This document shows positions 17,833 through 27,707 of a stretch of DNA of 64,000 nucleotides, in pieces (position 1 is the first letter of the stretch; every line of letters begins with the position of its first letter). Made by a program: the position numbers and the translations under genes. Location: NCBI RefSeq assembly GCF_030296935.1, contig NZ_AP028032.1, positions 3,348,001 through 3,412,000 on the forward strand, in the 5' to 3' direction. Source of the stretch: Coprobacter fastidiosus. GTDB taxonomy: Bacteria; Bacteroidota; Bacteroidia; Bacteroidales; Coprobacteraceae. The notes under the pieces are model-generated. The model did no database searches. It had not been told where the DNA came from and saw only the letters and a program-made list of their open reading frames with translations.

Positions 17833-18432
17833 ATGGAAGATACGTATAAAACGATAGCCCGAACTTCTGAGGGGTTGTATAAAGAAAAAATGAGTAAGTT
17901 CATCTCTTTTGCAGTTCCGGTTTCTACGTTAGATGAAGTTAAGGAAAACCTTGAAATATATCAGAAGAAGTATTATGATGCCCGACACATTTGTTGGGCG
18001 TATATGCTGGGACATCAACGTGTGGACTTTCGTTCGAATGATAACGGAGAACCTTCGGGAACAGCAGGAAAACCTATACTCGGACAAATCAATTCGTTCG
18101 GACTGACGAATATATTGATTGTCGTAATTCGTTATTTCGGAGGAATAAAATTGGGAACGAGCGGGCTGATCGTCGCTTATCGTGAAGCTGCTGCCGAAGC
18201 GATCCGGGCGAATGAAATAATTGAATGCCTTGTTGAGGATGATATACGTGTGGCGTTTGAATATCCTTTTCTGAATGATGTGATGCGTATTGTAAAAGAG
18301 GATAATGTTACTATAATTTCTCAATATTTTAATTTAGATTGTGATATGACCCTTCGTGTGCGTCGATCGGCTGTCGATTATCTCCGTTCACGGCTTGCTA
18401 AAGTGGAGAGTCTTCGTTTTTTAGAAGAATAG
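17833..18432 (+). CDS. YigZ/IMPACT-family protein
   Basis: 199 residues, the normal YigZ length. The N-terminal UPF0029 (IMPACT) domain carries the family signature: DARHICWAYMLG, FRSNDNGEPSGTAGKPIL and YFGGIKLGTSGLIVAYREAA. The C-terminal region (about 135-199) is a DUF1949-like ferredoxin fold. The biochemical role in bacteria is not settled (nucleotide or ribosome-related binding is suggested). The last 55 nt overlap the 3' end of the convergent YfhO-like gene. Confidence 0.93.
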   Translation: MEDTYKTIARTSEGLYKEKMSKFISFAVPVSTLDEVKENLEIYQKKYYDARHICWAYMLGHQRVDFRSNDNGEPSGTAGKPILGQINSFGLTNILIVVIRYFGGIKLGTSGLIVAYREAAAEAIRANEIIECLVEDDIRVAFEYPFLNDVMRIVKEDNVTIISQYFNLDCDMTLRVRRSAVDYLRSRLAKVESLRFLEE

Positions 18433-20771
18433 AGTATTTGTTTTCCTATATAAATAATGAAAAAAATCAAGGCGAGAGTAGAAATTAGAATACCATCTTT
18501 TATTCCGGGAGGAACGTATGTGAAATTTATGGTATTTTTACCTTTATCTCCTTTTACTGCCATGAACGAAATATTTGTTTTTATAATTTCTCTTTTTTCT
18601 CCGTTAACGGTTGCCGAAAATCCCGAATCGTACGGAACACTGAAAAAAATAAGATTTTCTTTAGGTAAATTAATTTCGGCAGTGAATCCGGTTGAGTTTC
18701 CGTGAAATGAAGAACATACGATTTCATTTCTTTTTCGGGAAAGCTGCGCAACATCCATACTGGTGTCTATTTTTGTATATTGAAATAATGAGCGGTATTT
18801 TTCCCAATCCTGTTTTTCGAGAACGATAGAGGACAAGAGAATGTTACATCGATTTTTTTGAGGATCGGTCTGATGTATCGAGTCGAATTCTGTCCGGTTT
18901 ATAGCTCTGTCGTAAGTAAATCCGAAAGGAATAAAATTTTGATTTTCGTATATTTCAGATTTGTTGTTCTTCTTTTTTAATCGGAATCCTTCGGGAATAT
19001 ATTTTGTGTTAAAAGGTACATATCTGTAAAAGTAACGTACCGATAATAATGCATCGGTATATTCCCGGTTTTCTAATGACGGTTCGTTGGTGGGGCTTTT
19101 TATATTTTCTATATATCCCGAAATGCTTATGAAATCTGCATGAGAACGACTTTGCAAACTGTGGAATACCGATATTGCAGGTTCATTTTGATATAACCCC
19201 ATATTCATGTGGTTTGCCGGATCGAAGTCTATCCGATATTCATATTGAGGAGATATATTATGAATAGAGTCGGTCAGAAAAACGGTTAAACTTTGGTCGC
19301 TGTTGTTGACTCCGTCTATCCGGTTATTTATTTCGATAAAGCTTCCCATATTTATTGCAGAAGCAAGACATGTGATAAACAGCAGATTTTTGGAGGATAT
19401 ACGATAATTGATTATGACGAACAGTAAAAGATAATTTATTATGGTCAAAATGGTTGAATATCCTGATATCAGTTTATTCGTGTCGGTATATCTTCCGAAC
19501 CAATTTGTCCATCGTGATGAGAACATCTCTCCGAACCACCCTTTTTCGCAGATAAATTGTCCTGAAATAAAAGGAACGGTAATCAGAATGAGGAATGTGA
19601 GAATATATAAGAAATATTTATGAGAAATGGGATTATACAGTTTATCGGGGTGCGACAATATGTTTATTGTAGAAAGTGCTAAAATAAGAGACAAAGCGTA
19701 CCACCAACGGGTATATGAATAGTTGCTCCACAGGTTGAAAGAGGCATTTAACGGTGCGATCAGAGAAATAATGACCAGACATATCAGAAGTTGAGACAAC
19801 CAGTTACGGGGATGCTGCCGAATGAATGAAACTGCCAGTATTGCGCCTGTGATCGGTAGAAAAGCACCTATTGAACTCCAGTTGAGAATTTGGGGATAAA
19901 AGGCAGGGATTTCAAGACTTCCTGCCGGCATGAATAAGGCCCTGAGACGTTCTAATATGTTGAATATGCCTGTTTTGAATTTCCAAATCCTATCGACTCT
20001 CGGAGCTTCTGAGATTTTATACCATGCCGGAAGTATCAGAAATGCAGTTAATAATATTCCTAAAATTCCTTCGATGAGTATTGCCGAATAATCGTTTCGT
20101 TTATTGCCAGCCCAATCTCCCGATTTGAATCTGAAGAGAGCATAAATTACGATAAATATTCCTGAAGATACGAAAAAATAATAATTGGTAAGCAGGTTGA
20201 TGAAAACGGCAAAGGTCAGTAATCCCGGAATCCGTTTCTTTTTGTAGAGTCGTAATTCCAAAGCTGTCGGAATTAAGGGAAAAAGTGCTATAACATCGGT
20301 AAAATGATTAAATTGCGTATTTAGAATCGTAAACGAGGAGAATGTATATAGCAACGACCCTATAATTGCATATATAGGTTTCTTTATAAAAATTCTGAAA
20401 TAGAGAAAAGAGGTAATCCCGCAGACGAAAAATTTTAATAAAATTGAAACGGTAATTCCTTGTAGGATATGGTTTTCAGGAAATAAGGTGGCTATCCAGA
20501 CAAATGGACTTCCCACAGTATAAAAGGCATATCCTCCTAAAAAGTTGTCTCCTAAAAATGAATTCCAACTCCAGTAGGGCATCCCCGTTGAGAACATTCG
20601 TTTAGTCTCAAGTATAAACGGTATTTGCTGAGTAATATAATCTGCTTTTGAGACAAAATATCCCCCATGTTGTATAATGGAGGGCAACATACCTGCAAAT
20701 GCGGTTATTAGGCTTAATATACCTGATAATAGTATATTTACGAATATATTTATACGCCCGTGTTTTTCCAT
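18378..20771 (-). CDS. YfhO-family multi-pass membrane protein
   Basis: 797 residues with roughly a dozen predicted membrane helices plus a C-terminal non-membrane part. The N-terminal stretch contains YFVSKADYITQQIPF and MPYWSWNSFLGDNF, characteristic of YfhO (PF09586), a GT-C-like family linked to lipid-linked or teichoic acid glycosylation in Firmicutes. A large extracytoplasmic region (about 480-750) precedes the last helix and a short basic tail (KKRRLSTLASRERR). It starts 12 nt after mfd and is probably co-transcribed with it. The tail is encoded by DNA that also encodes the end of YigZ on the other strand. Confidence 0.88.
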   Translation of the reverse strand: MEKHGRINIFVNILLSGILSLITAFAGMLPSIIQHGGYFVSKADYITQQIPFILETKRMFSTGMPYWSWNSFLGDNFLGGYAFYTVGSPFVWIATLFPENHILQGITVSILLKFFVCGITSFLYFRIFIKKPIYAIIGSLLYTFSSFTILNTQFNHFTDVIALFPLIPTALELRLYKKKRIPGLLTFAVFINLLTNYYFFVSSGIFIVIYALFRFKSGDWAGNKRNDYSAILIEGILGILLTAFLILPAWYKISEAPRVDRIWKFKTGIFNILERLRALFMPAGSLEIPAFYPQILNWSSIGAFLPITGAILAVSFIRQHPRNWLSQLLICLVIISLIAPLNASFNLWSNYSYTRWWYALSLILALSTINILSHPDKLYNPISHKYFLYILTFLILITVPFISGQFICEKGWFGEMFSSRWTNWFGRYTDTNKLISGYSTILTIINYLLLFVIINYRISSKNLLFITCLASAINMGSFIEINNRIDGVNNSDQSLTVFLTDSIHNISPQYEYRIDFDPANHMNMGLYQNEPAISVFHSLQSRSHADFISISGYIENIKSPTNEPSLENREYTDALLSVRYFYRYVPFNTKYIPEGFRLKKKNNKSEIYENQNFIPFGFTYDRAINRTEFDSIHQTDPQKNRCNILLSSIVLEKQDWEKYRSLFQYTKIDTSMDVAQLSRKRNEIVCSSFHGNSTGFTAEINLPKENLIFFSVPYDSGFSATVNGEKREIIKTNISFMAVKGDKGKNTINFTYVPPGIKDGILISTLALIFFIIYIGKQILYSSKKRRLSTLASRERR

Positions 20772-20783
20772 GGGAAGGCAAAT

Positions 20784-23700
20784 TTATAATTCTTCTTGTT
20801 CCAGAATATTTTGTAACGTAAGAACCGCCTCTTCTACCGTTTTTATATGGGTGATAGATATAGATCGTTTTCCCTTGATTTCCCTCAGTTGGCACTGTCG
20901 GGGATTCTTTTGCAGATAACTTAATACTTTACCGAAAACAGGAGACTGAAAATAGCGGATGTTATTATCCGAAACAAAAAACAGATTCATCTTTTCCTGT
21001 TTCAATACTACTTTTTCCATACCTAACTGTTTGGCCAGTTGTCGGAGGGTAACGATACGGATAAGCTCTTTCCCTTCATGAGGTATGCGTCCGAACCTAT
21101 CTTCCAGTTTTGCTGAGAATGCTTGTATGTCCGAGGCTCGTTCCATATTATCCAACTCCTGATAGAGGGAAATCCGTTCCGAGTCATTCGGGATGTAGCT
21201 GTTGGGAAATAATAGTTCCATGTCTGATTCTATGGTGCAGTCGCTGACAAATGTTTCTCGTTCGCCGGGAAGAACCACGCTATTTTCGTTATAAACATCC
21301 GTAAATTCCTCATTTTTCAATTCTTCTACAGCTTCTTTCAATATTTTTTGGTAGGTTTCATATCCTAAGTCTGCAATGAATCCGCTTTGTTCTGCCCCCA
21401 ATAAATTCCCTGCTCCTCGAATATCCAGATCTTGCATGGCGATATGTATTCCGCTTCCAAGTTCTGAAAAACTCTCTATCGCTTGTAATCGGCGGCGGGC
21501 ATCCACACTCAGTTCTCGCAATGGTGGAGTAAGGAGATAACAAAAAGCCTTTTTATTGCTTCTGCCTACACGTCCCCGTAATTGATGAAGTTCGCTTAAC
21601 CCGAAATTTTGAGCATTATTGATAATAATCGTGTTGGTGTTGGGCATGTCGATTCCCGATTCGATGATGGTGGTCGCTATCAATACATCATAGTCGTAAT
21701 TTGTAAAATCGATAATTGCTTGTTCGAGTTTTTCGGGTTCCATTTGTCCGTGACCTACGATTGTTCTGGCGTCCGGAATAAGGCGATGTACGAGATTTTC
21801 CAGTTCATAAAGCTGTTTTACTCTGTTATTGACGATAAATACCTGGCCGTTTCGACTCATTTCGAAATTGATGGCTTCTTTGATAATATCTTCATTAAAT
21901 CCGTGAACCTCGGTCTGTATCGGGTATCTGTTAGGGGGGGGAGTCGTTATGGCCGAAAGATCCCGAGCACCCATTAACGAAAATTGTAAAGTACGAGGAA
22001 TCGGTGTTGCTGACATGGTCAAAGTATCTACATTTGTCTTTATTTGTTTCAGTTTTTCTTTAACGGCAACTCCGAATTTCTGTTCTTCATCGATGATAAG
22101 TAATCCTAAATCTTTAAATTTTACATCTTTTCCTATGATGCGGTGTGTACCTATCAGTATGTCGATTTTACCTTCTGATAAGTTTTTGAGTATCTGTCGT
22201 GTTTCTGCAGAAGTTCTTGCCCGGCTTAGGTAGTCTACTTTAACGGGAAAATCTTTAAGTCGTTCGCTAAATGTTTTATAGTGTTGAAATGCCAGTACGG
22301 TAGTTGGGACAAGAACAGCTACTTGCTTATTATCGCATGCAGCTTTAAAAGCAGCCCGGACTGCAATTTCAGTTTTTCCGAATCCGACATCTCCGCATAT
22401 CAGCCTGTCCATAGGGCGTTCTTTCTCCATATCGGCTTTTACTTCGGCTGTCGATTTCAATTGATCGGGTGTGTCCTCATAAATAAATGACGCTTCGAGT
22501 TCTTGCTGCATGAATGTGTCGTGGGAAAATGCGAATCCTTTTTCTTCTTTTCTTTTGGCATACAGTTTGATAAGATCGCGGGCAATATCTTTCATCTTGC
22601 TCTTGGTCTTTTCTTTCATCCGTTCCCATGCTCCTGTCCCTAATTTGTTGATTCGGGGAGGTTCTCCTTCTTTTGCCCGGTATTTGGCTAATTTGTGCAG
22701 AGCGTGTATGCTGACGAAAAGAATGTCGTCATTTTGATAAATGAGTTTAATGACTTCTTGCATTTTTCCATTGATCTCTGTTCGTATCAGTCCTCCGAAT
22801 TTTCCGACACCGTGATCTATGTGAACGATATAATCTCCTATTTCGATTTGTTGCAGTTCTTTAAGTGAGAGAGCGAGTTTTCCCGAACGGGCTTTGTCGC
22901 TTTTCAGACTGTATTTGTGGAATCGGTCGAACAATTGATGGTCTGTAAAAAAGCAGGCTTTCAATTCCCGGTCTATAAAACCTTCGTGTAGTGTTTTCTG
23001 TACAGGGGTGAACGAGATATTTTCACCTTTATCTTCAAAAATGCTTTGAATACGTTGTATCTGTTTTTCGCTGTCGCTTAAAATATAAAGAGTATATCCC
23101 TCTTTCAAGAAAGAGGTGAACGAATCGATAACCAGTTCGAAATTCTTGTGATAGATCGGTTGAGGCGAGCATTCTATTCTCAGAATGGCTGCGTCTGGGG
23201 AAAGACTTTTATTCCCATAATCGATTCGTTTAAATTCGAATATTTTTTTGCGGAATGTGTCCGGGTCTATGATTTTTTTTCCTGCATTAAGATCGCCTTC
23301 TTCGGTTATCAATAATTGATCGGACAGAGTTTCTCCGGCAATTCCGTTGATTCGTTCTATGCACCATGCCAGATCTCTGAATCCGAAAATTGTTTTCGGA
23401 TCGATAAACTCCAGAAAAGAGATGCCGTTAGCTTCGTTATTCATCATGTTGGGAATAATGAATATCTCTTCGAATTGATCATTGGACAATTGCGACTCTA
23501 TATCGAAAGATCGGATACTTTCGATGTCATCTCCGAAAAAATCGATACGGTAGGGCTGGTCGAAAGAAAAAGAATAAACATCGAGAATACTGCCTCTTAC
23601 AGCATATTGTCCCGGTTCATATACGTAATCGACTCGCTCGAAGCCATATTTGAAAAGAATATCCGAAATGTTCGTGATGTCTGCTTTCCCGTTCTTTACC

Positions 23701-24134
23701 AAGTGGATCGTTTTCTCAGATAGTGTGGTTTCTCTGACGACTTTTTCAGCCAAAGCTTCCGGACAAGTAACAACGATCAAAGATCGGTCGGTCTGCCTCA
23801 GACGGTTAAGAGTTTCTGTCCGTAGTATTTCGTTTGCCGCATCCACTTGTCCGTATTTAATGGCACGTTTATAGCCGGAAGGAAAAAATACGATATTTCC
23901 TTCTCCTTGTATTTGCACCAAATCATGATAAAGATATCCTGCTTCTTCCATATCGTTCGCAACCAGAACGACAGGCCTTCCGCAAGTGGATAGTGACGAG
24001 AGCAATAACGAGGCTGCAGAACCTTGTAGTCCGGTTATGTGGATTGTCTTTGTCCGGTTATCCGCAACAAGATTTTGTAATGCTTTTTGCCGGGCAGGCG
24101 TATTGAAAAGCGTATATAATGAGTCGATTTTCAT
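20784..24134 (-). CDS. mfd: Transcription-repair coupling factor Mfd
   Basis: About 1116 residues. UvrB-interacting N-terminal modules are followed by the RNA-polymerase-interacting CarD-like domain (IEIGDYIVHIDHGVGKFGGL) and a RecG-like SF2 helicase: GDVGFGKTEIAVRAAF (Walker A), LIIDEEQKFG (Walker B, DEEQ), TMSATPIPRTL, and QLRGRVGRSNKKA (motif VI). A TRCF C-terminal domain ends the protein. It displaces stalled polymerase and recruits UvrA. The ATG at 24134 (MKIDSLYTLF) is preferred over a TTG at 24167, because that TTG lies inside the predicted -7 promoter box. YfhO-like gene follows. Confidence 0.96.
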   Translation of the reverse strand: MKIDSLYTLFNTPARQKALQNLVADNRTKTIHITGLQGSAASLLLSSLSTCGRPVVLVANDMEEAGYLYHDLVQIQGEGNIVFFPSGYKRAIKYGQVDAANEILRTETLNRLRQTDRSLIVVTCPEALAEKVVRETTLSEKTIHLVKNGKADITNISDILFKYGFERVDYVYEPGQYAVRGSILDVYSFSFDQPYRIDFFGDDIESIRSFDIESQLSNDQFEEIFIIPNMMNNEANGISFLEFIDPKTIFGFRDLAWCIERINGIAGETLSDQLLITEEGDLNAGKKIIDPDTFRKKIFEFKRIDYGNKSLSPDAAILRIECSPQPIYHKNFELVIDSFTSFLKEGYTLYILSDSEKQIQRIQSIFEDKGENISFTPVQKTLHEGFIDRELKACFFTDHQLFDRFHKYSLKSDKARSGKLALSLKELQQIEIGDYIVHIDHGVGKFGGLIRTEINGKMQEVIKLIYQNDDILFVSIHALHKLAKYRAKEGEPPRINKLGTGAWERMKEKTKSKMKDIARDLIKLYAKRKEEKGFAFSHDTFMQQELEASFIYEDTPDQLKSTAEVKADMEKERPMDRLICGDVGFGKTEIAVRAAFKAACDNKQVAVLVPTTVLAFQHYKTFSERLKDFPVKVDYLSRARTSAETRQILKNLSEGKIDILIGTHRIIGKDVKFKDLGLLIIDEEQKFGVAVKEKLKQIKTNVDTLTMSATPIPRTLQFSLMGARDLSAITTPPPNRYPIQTEVHGFNEDIIKEAINFEMSRNGQVFIVNNRVKQLYELENLVHRLIPDARTIVGHGQMEPEKLEQAIIDFTNYDYDVLIATTIIESGIDMPNTNTIIINNAQNFGLSELHQLRGRVGRSNKKAFCYLLTPPLRELSVDARRRLQAIESFSELGSGIHIAMQDLDIRGAGNLLGAEQSGFIADLGYETYQKILKEAVEELKNEEFTDVYNENSVVLPGERETFVSDCTIESDMELLFPNSYIPNDSERISLYQELDNMERASDIQAFSAKLEDRFGRIPHEGKELIRIVTLRQLAKQLGMEKVVLKQEKMNLFFVSDNNIRYFQSPVFGKVLSYLQKNPRQCQLREIKGKRSISITHIKTVEEAVLTLQNILEQEEL

Positions 24135-24164
24135 TTTGTAGAAATAATCATCCGTAAAGTTTGA

Positions 24165-24172
24165 CAAAAATA
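24165..24172 (-). promoter_or_regulatory. -7 box of mfd
   Basis: TATTTTTG on the minus strand, about 30 bp before the ATG at 24134. Its position rules out the TTG start at 24167. A properly spaced -33 element is not clear. Confidence 0.5.
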
Positions 24173-24258
24173 CATCTTTTTGATCAAACTGCGAGATAGA
24201 AATTATTGCATGTTAATCATTATTTACTATTCATTTTACGTAGTTTTTCAATTTGTAG

Positions 24259-24266
24259 TATCTTTG
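24259..24266 (+). promoter_or_regulatory. -7 box of the glycosyltransferase-pyrC operon
   Basis: TATCTTTG matches TAnnTTTG, 44 bp upstream of the chosen ATG at 24310; the -33 region is poor. Confidence 0.5.
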
Positions 24267-24309
24267 TCACATTGATTTTTTGATAAATAAACGATTTATC
24301 GATAGGCTC

Positions 24310-25077
24310 ATGAGCTCGAATGTGAAATCTGACGGGGTGGTGATTATCCCGACTTATAATGAAAAAGAGAATATAGAAAATATCATTTGCAAAGTTCTTT
24401 CTTTGGAACATGCGTTCGATATTTTGGTAATTGATGATGGTTCGCCGGATGGAACGGCGGATATAGTGAAGCGGTTGATGACAGAATTTACAGGTCGCTT
24501 ATTTATTATTGAACGTTCAGGGAAACAGGGACTGGGTACGGCATATATAACCGGATTTAAGTGGGCGCTTGCTCATGGTTATGAATATATTTTCGAAATG
24601 GATGCCGATTTTTCTCATAACCCTGACGACCTTTTAAAGTTATGGGATGCTTGCGCCAACAAAGGTGCGGATGTTGCTATCGGGTCTCGTTATATAACGG
24701 GGGTAAATGTCGTAAATTGGCCGATGGGTCGGGTGATGATGTCATATTTTGCATCAAAATATGTACGGTTTGTCACAGGAATGAATATTGCCGATACGAC
24801 TGCAGGATTTAAATGTTATCGTCGGGAAGTTTTAGAAACGATCGATTTGGATAATATCCGGTTCAAAGGGTATGCATTTCAAATAGAAATGAAGTTTACA
24901 GCATATAAGTGTGGCTTCAAGTTGGTAGAAGTTCCTATTATTTTTATAAATCGGGTATTGGGCACTAGTAAAATGAATAGCAGCATTTTCGGAGAGGCTG
25001 TTTTCGGAGTAATTAAATTGAAATATGACAGTTGGTTCAAGAAATATCCCCATAAAAAAAGCAATGCGGCATCATGA
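24310..25077 (+). CDS. Family 2 glycosyltransferase, dolichol-phosphate-mannose synthase-like
   Basis: About 255 residues, a DPM1-type GT2 without membrane helices. [17 protein letters not shown] begins the Rossmann-like fold, then [15 protein letters not shown], the DxD-like metal site [27 protein letters not shown], and [12 protein letters not shown] near the acceptor site. It should transfer a sugar (mannose or glucose class) from a nucleotide donor to polyprenyl phosphate at the inner membrane, feeding cell-surface or protein glycosylation. Start ATG 24310 is preferred to a TTG ten codons upstream. Its stop overlaps the start of pyrC (ATGA). Confidence 0.92.
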   Translation: MSSNVKSDGVVIIPTYNEKENIENIICKVLSLEHAFDILVIDDGSPDGTADIVKRLMTEFTGRLFIIERSGKQGLGTAYITGFKWALAHGYEYIFEMDADFSHNPDDLLKLWDACANKGADVAIGSRYITGVNVVNWPMGRVMMSYFASKYVRFVTGMNIADTTAGFKCYRREVLETIDLDNIRFKGYAFQIEMKFTAYKCGFKLVEVPIIFINRVLGTSKMNSSIFGEAVFGVIKLKYDSWFKKYPHKKSNAAS

Positions 25078-26420
25078 GAAAAATACTGATAAAAAATGCA
25101 ACGTTAATAAATGAAGGATATGCAGGAATAGCTTCGGTTCTTATCGAAGGAGATAAAATTGCTGCGGTTTACCCCGAAGAGTGTACCATCGAAATGGAGC
25201 GTAATGCGGATGAGGTTGTAGATGCCTTTGGCAAATGGCTTCTACCCGGTGTTATCGATGATCAGGTACATTTTAGAGAACCCGGCTTGACTTATAAGGC
25301 TGATATGCATTCCGAATCGATGGCTGCGGTGGCAGGCGGGGTGACTTCTTATATGGAAATGCCGAATACGAACCCTCAAACGACAACGAAAGAGGCTCTC
25401 GACTGGAAATTTAATCGGGCAGCCGAAACCTCAGTTGCCAATTATTCTTTTTATATGGGGGCTACGAATGATAATATAGAAGAGCTTTACAAGATCGATC
25501 ACCGACGTGTGTGCGGAGTAAAGCTGTTTATGGGGTCTTCTACGGGAAATATGTTGGTGGATCAACCTGTTGCGTTGGAAAGGATTTTTTCCGAAATACC
25601 TGCATTGATAGCCGTACATTGTGAAAAGGAAGAAATTATCCGGGCTAATCGGGAATATTATGTATCTCGTTTTGGTGAAGAATTGCCGGTGCTTTTTCAT
25701 CCGTTAATACGGAGTGCAGAAGCTTGTTATGCATCATCTTCACAAGCCGTCGATCTGGCGGTACGGAATAATGCCAGATTGCATTTGTTACATCTTTCTA
25801 CGGCACGAGAACTCTCTTTGTTGGATGATTCTCCCTTGTCCGAGAAAAAAATTACAGGAGAGGTATGTGTACATCACCTTTTCTTTGATGATAACGATTA
25901 TGCTGAATATGGGAATAGAATAAAATGGAATCCGGCTATTAAGACTTGTGCCGACCGTTTGGCTCTGACAGAGGCTGTAAGGACCGGACGAATCGATGTG
26001 GTGGCTACTGATCATGCACCTCATCTTTGGAGTGAGAAACAAGGTTCTTGTTTAAAAGCGGCTTCGGGAGGTCCGTTAGTTCAGCATTCTTTATTGGTGA
26101 TGTTGGATAAAGTAAAGAAAGGTGATTTTACGCCCGAACAAGTAGTGAGGCGCATGTGTCATGCTCCTGCCGATCTGTTTCATATAGAAAAACGAGGCTA
26201 TGTCCGCCCCGGATATTTTGCAGACTTGGTACTTGTCGACCCGAATCGGAGTTATACGGTCACGGCAGAAAATATTCTGTCAAAATGCGGATGGTCTCCG
26301 TTTATGGGATATACTTTCCCTATGTCGATAGATCGAACTTATGTGAATGGAACTCTTGTTTATGATAAGGGTATAGTTGATGTGAATTATCGGGGCAGAG
26401 AACTTGTTTTTGATAACTAA
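25074..26420 (+). CDS. pyrC: Dihydroorotase (class I)
   Basis: 448 residues. Converts carbamoyl-aspartate to dihydroorotate in pyrimidine synthesis; cytoplasmic zinc amidohydrolase. Metal and substrate motifs in order: [12 protein letters not shown] (residues ~62-73), [20 protein letters not shown] (candidate carboxylated Lys), [18 protein letters not shown] and VVATDHAPH (catalytic Asp). The first His of the usual HxH pair is Gln here (QVH). The remaining ligands are all present, so it is probably active. It overlaps the glycosyltransferase gene by 4 nt. Confidence 0.92.
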   Translation: MRKILIKNATLINEGYAGIASVLIEGDKIAAVYPEECTIEMERNADEVVDAFGKWLLPGVIDDQVHFREPGLTYKADMHSESMAAVAGGVTSYMEMPNTNPQTTTKEALDWKFNRAAETSVANYSFYMGATNDNIEELYKIDHRRVCGVKLFMGSSTGNMLVDQPVALERIFSEIPALIAVHCEKEEIIRANREYYVSRFGEELPVLFHPLIRSAEACYASSSQAVDLAVRNNARLHLLHLSTARELSLLDDSPLSEKKITGEVCVHHLFFDDNDYAEYGNRIKWNPAIKTCADRLALTEAVRTGRIDVVATDHAPHLWSEKQGSCLKAASGGPLVQHSLLVMLDKVKKGDFTPEQVVRRMCHAPADLFHIEKRGYVRPGYFADLVLVDPNRSYTVTAENILSKCGWSPFMGYTFPMSIDRTYVNGTLVYDKGIVDVNYRGRELVFDN

Positions 26421-26430
26421 CTCTGTAAAT

Positions 26431-26814
26431 ATGAGATTGGCACTTTGGGTCGGGATAGGTGGTTTTACGGGTAGCATAGTCCGTTATCTGTTATCTAAAT
26501 ATATATTTAGTCAGGCGGGTAGTGCATTTCCATGGGCGACTTTGGCAGTTAATTTATCAGGATGTTTTATTATCGGGCTGTTGATAGGATGGTTTGCCCG
26601 TTGTGAAAATTTGTCTGCAGAAGTACGCATGTTTTTGACGGTCGGTTTTTGCGGAGGTTTTACAACCTTTTCGACATTTGCCAGTGAATCTCTGTTACTG
26701 CTCAAGGCCGGGGAATGGCTGAATTTTTCTTTGTATACCGTAATTAGTGTTACATGCGGCATAGCATTAACGGCTTTGGGTTCTTTTATTGCGTTATCTG
26801 TACGGAACGGATAA
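26431..26814 (+). CDS. crcB: CrcB/Fluc fluoride channel
   Basis: 127 residues with four membrane helices. Signature motifs: GIGGFTGSIVRYLLSK at the N-terminus, WATLAVNLSGCFIIG (conserved Asn lining the pore) and GFCGGFTTFSTFASE (the Phe-box and Na+ site region). It exports fluoride as a dual-topology dimer. ATG at 26431 is chosen because the open frame upstream overlaps the end of pyrC and starts with TTG. The gene starts 10 nt after pyrC. No fluoride riboswitch is seen just upstream. Confidence 0.94.
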   Translation: MRLALWVGIGGFTGSIVRYLLSKYIFSQAGSAFPWATLAVNLSGCFIIGLLIGWFARCENLSAEVRMFLTVGFCGGFTTFSTFASESLLLLKAGEWLNFSLYTVISVTCGIALTALGSFIALSVRNG

Positions 26815-26897
26815 ATTTCTTTTGTCTTTTTGTTGAACATTCACCTTCATGAAGTAGTTTATATCTTGTTATATAATGAATTTTTAAATGACAAGAT

Positions 26898-27548
26898 ATG
26901 AAAAAGATTATTTTGATCGGAGCTAGCGGTTATGTAGGTTCTGCCATTATGAAAGAAGCTTTAAATCGAGGGATGCAAGTTACGGCGATTGTACGACATC
27001 CTGAGAAAATCACGATAAAGGATGCTAATCTGACTGTGAAAAAAGGCGATGTTACTGACATTGACAAGATTGCACGTTTAAGTAAAGGTGCGGATGTTAT
27101 TGTCAGCGCTTATAATCCCGGTTGGAATAATCCGGATATTTATGAGGAGACATTGTCTGTATATCCGAAAATTTTAGAAGCTGTAAAAAAATCGGGAGTT
27201 CCTCGTTTTTTAATGGTTGGGGGGGCAGGAACTTTGTTTGTCGAACCGGGACTCCGTTTGATCGATTCAGGGATGATTCCCGAAACTATTTTACCGGGAG
27301 TGAAATCATTGGGAGAGTTTTATTTAAATACTTTATCGAAAGAAAAAGAGGTAGATTGGGTGTTTTTTTCTCCGGCTGCAAATTTATTTCCGGGAAAACG
27401 GACAGGAAAATTTAGATTAGGCAAAGATAATATGATTGTTGACGATCAGGGAGAAAGTTCTGTTTCTGTCGAAGATTATGCTGCTGCGATGATCGATGAA
27501 GTTGAATATCCTACACATCACTACGAACGCTTTACAATCGGTTATTGA
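26898..27548 (+). CDS. NAD(P)-binding SDR/NmrA-like protein
   Basis: 216 residues, an atypical short-chain dehydrogenase fold of the YwnB/NmrA kind. N-terminal IILIGASGYVGSAIMKEAL carries the GxxGxxG dinucleotide site, then VTAIVRHPEKI and ADVIVSAYNPGW; a catalytic YxxxK is not evident. LMVGGAGTLFVEPG and WVFFSPAANLFPGKRTG are family-typical. Probably an NAD(P)H-dependent reductase or redox sensor. A terminator follows at 27628. Confidence 0.88.
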   Translation: MKKIILIGASGYVGSAIMKEALNRGMQVTAIVRHPEKITIKDANLTVKKGDVTDIDKIARLSKGADVIVSAYNPGWNNPDIYEETLSVYPKILEAVKKSGVPRFLMVGGAGTLFVEPGLRLIDSGMIPETILPGVKSLGEFYLNTLSKEKEVDWVFFSPAANLFPGKRTGKFRLGKDNMIVDDQGESSVSVEDYAAAMIDEVEYPTHHYERFTIGY

Positions 27549-27627
27549 TTTGAAAATCAATTATAAAAATATCTGAAAATTTTAATGAACCCGAAATATG
27601 GATAGTAGAGACAGGCAAGAATAAATG

Positions 27628-27675
27628 AAAAGTACCGTTTTATTCGTACACAAGATAAAACGGTGCTTTTCTATT
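27628..27675 (+). terminator. Intrinsic terminator
   Basis: 16-bp stem (27628-27643 with 27655-27670; one T-G pair), arm AAAAGTACCGTTTTAT, 11-nt loop, then a T-rich run. Ends the 24310-27548 transcript. Confidence 0.8.
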
Positions 27676-27707
27676 TTATTTAGACAGGCTCTTAAGAGTT
27701 TTTATTT

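Noticed and set aside
24135-24167. Upstream TTG start for mfd adding 11 residues
   Set aside because: The TTG lies inside the predicted -7 promoter box and the added residues do not resemble Mfd N-termini; ATG 24134 gives the expected start.
26404-26430. Upstream TTG start for crcB
   Set aside because: It would overlap the end of pyrC and add polar residues ahead of the first helix; the ATG at 26431 begins exactly at the CrcB N-terminal motif.
26814-26898. Fluoride riboswitch near crcB
   Set aside because: crcB is in an operon immediately behind pyrC with only 10 nt before it; no room and no matching structure upstream or downstream.
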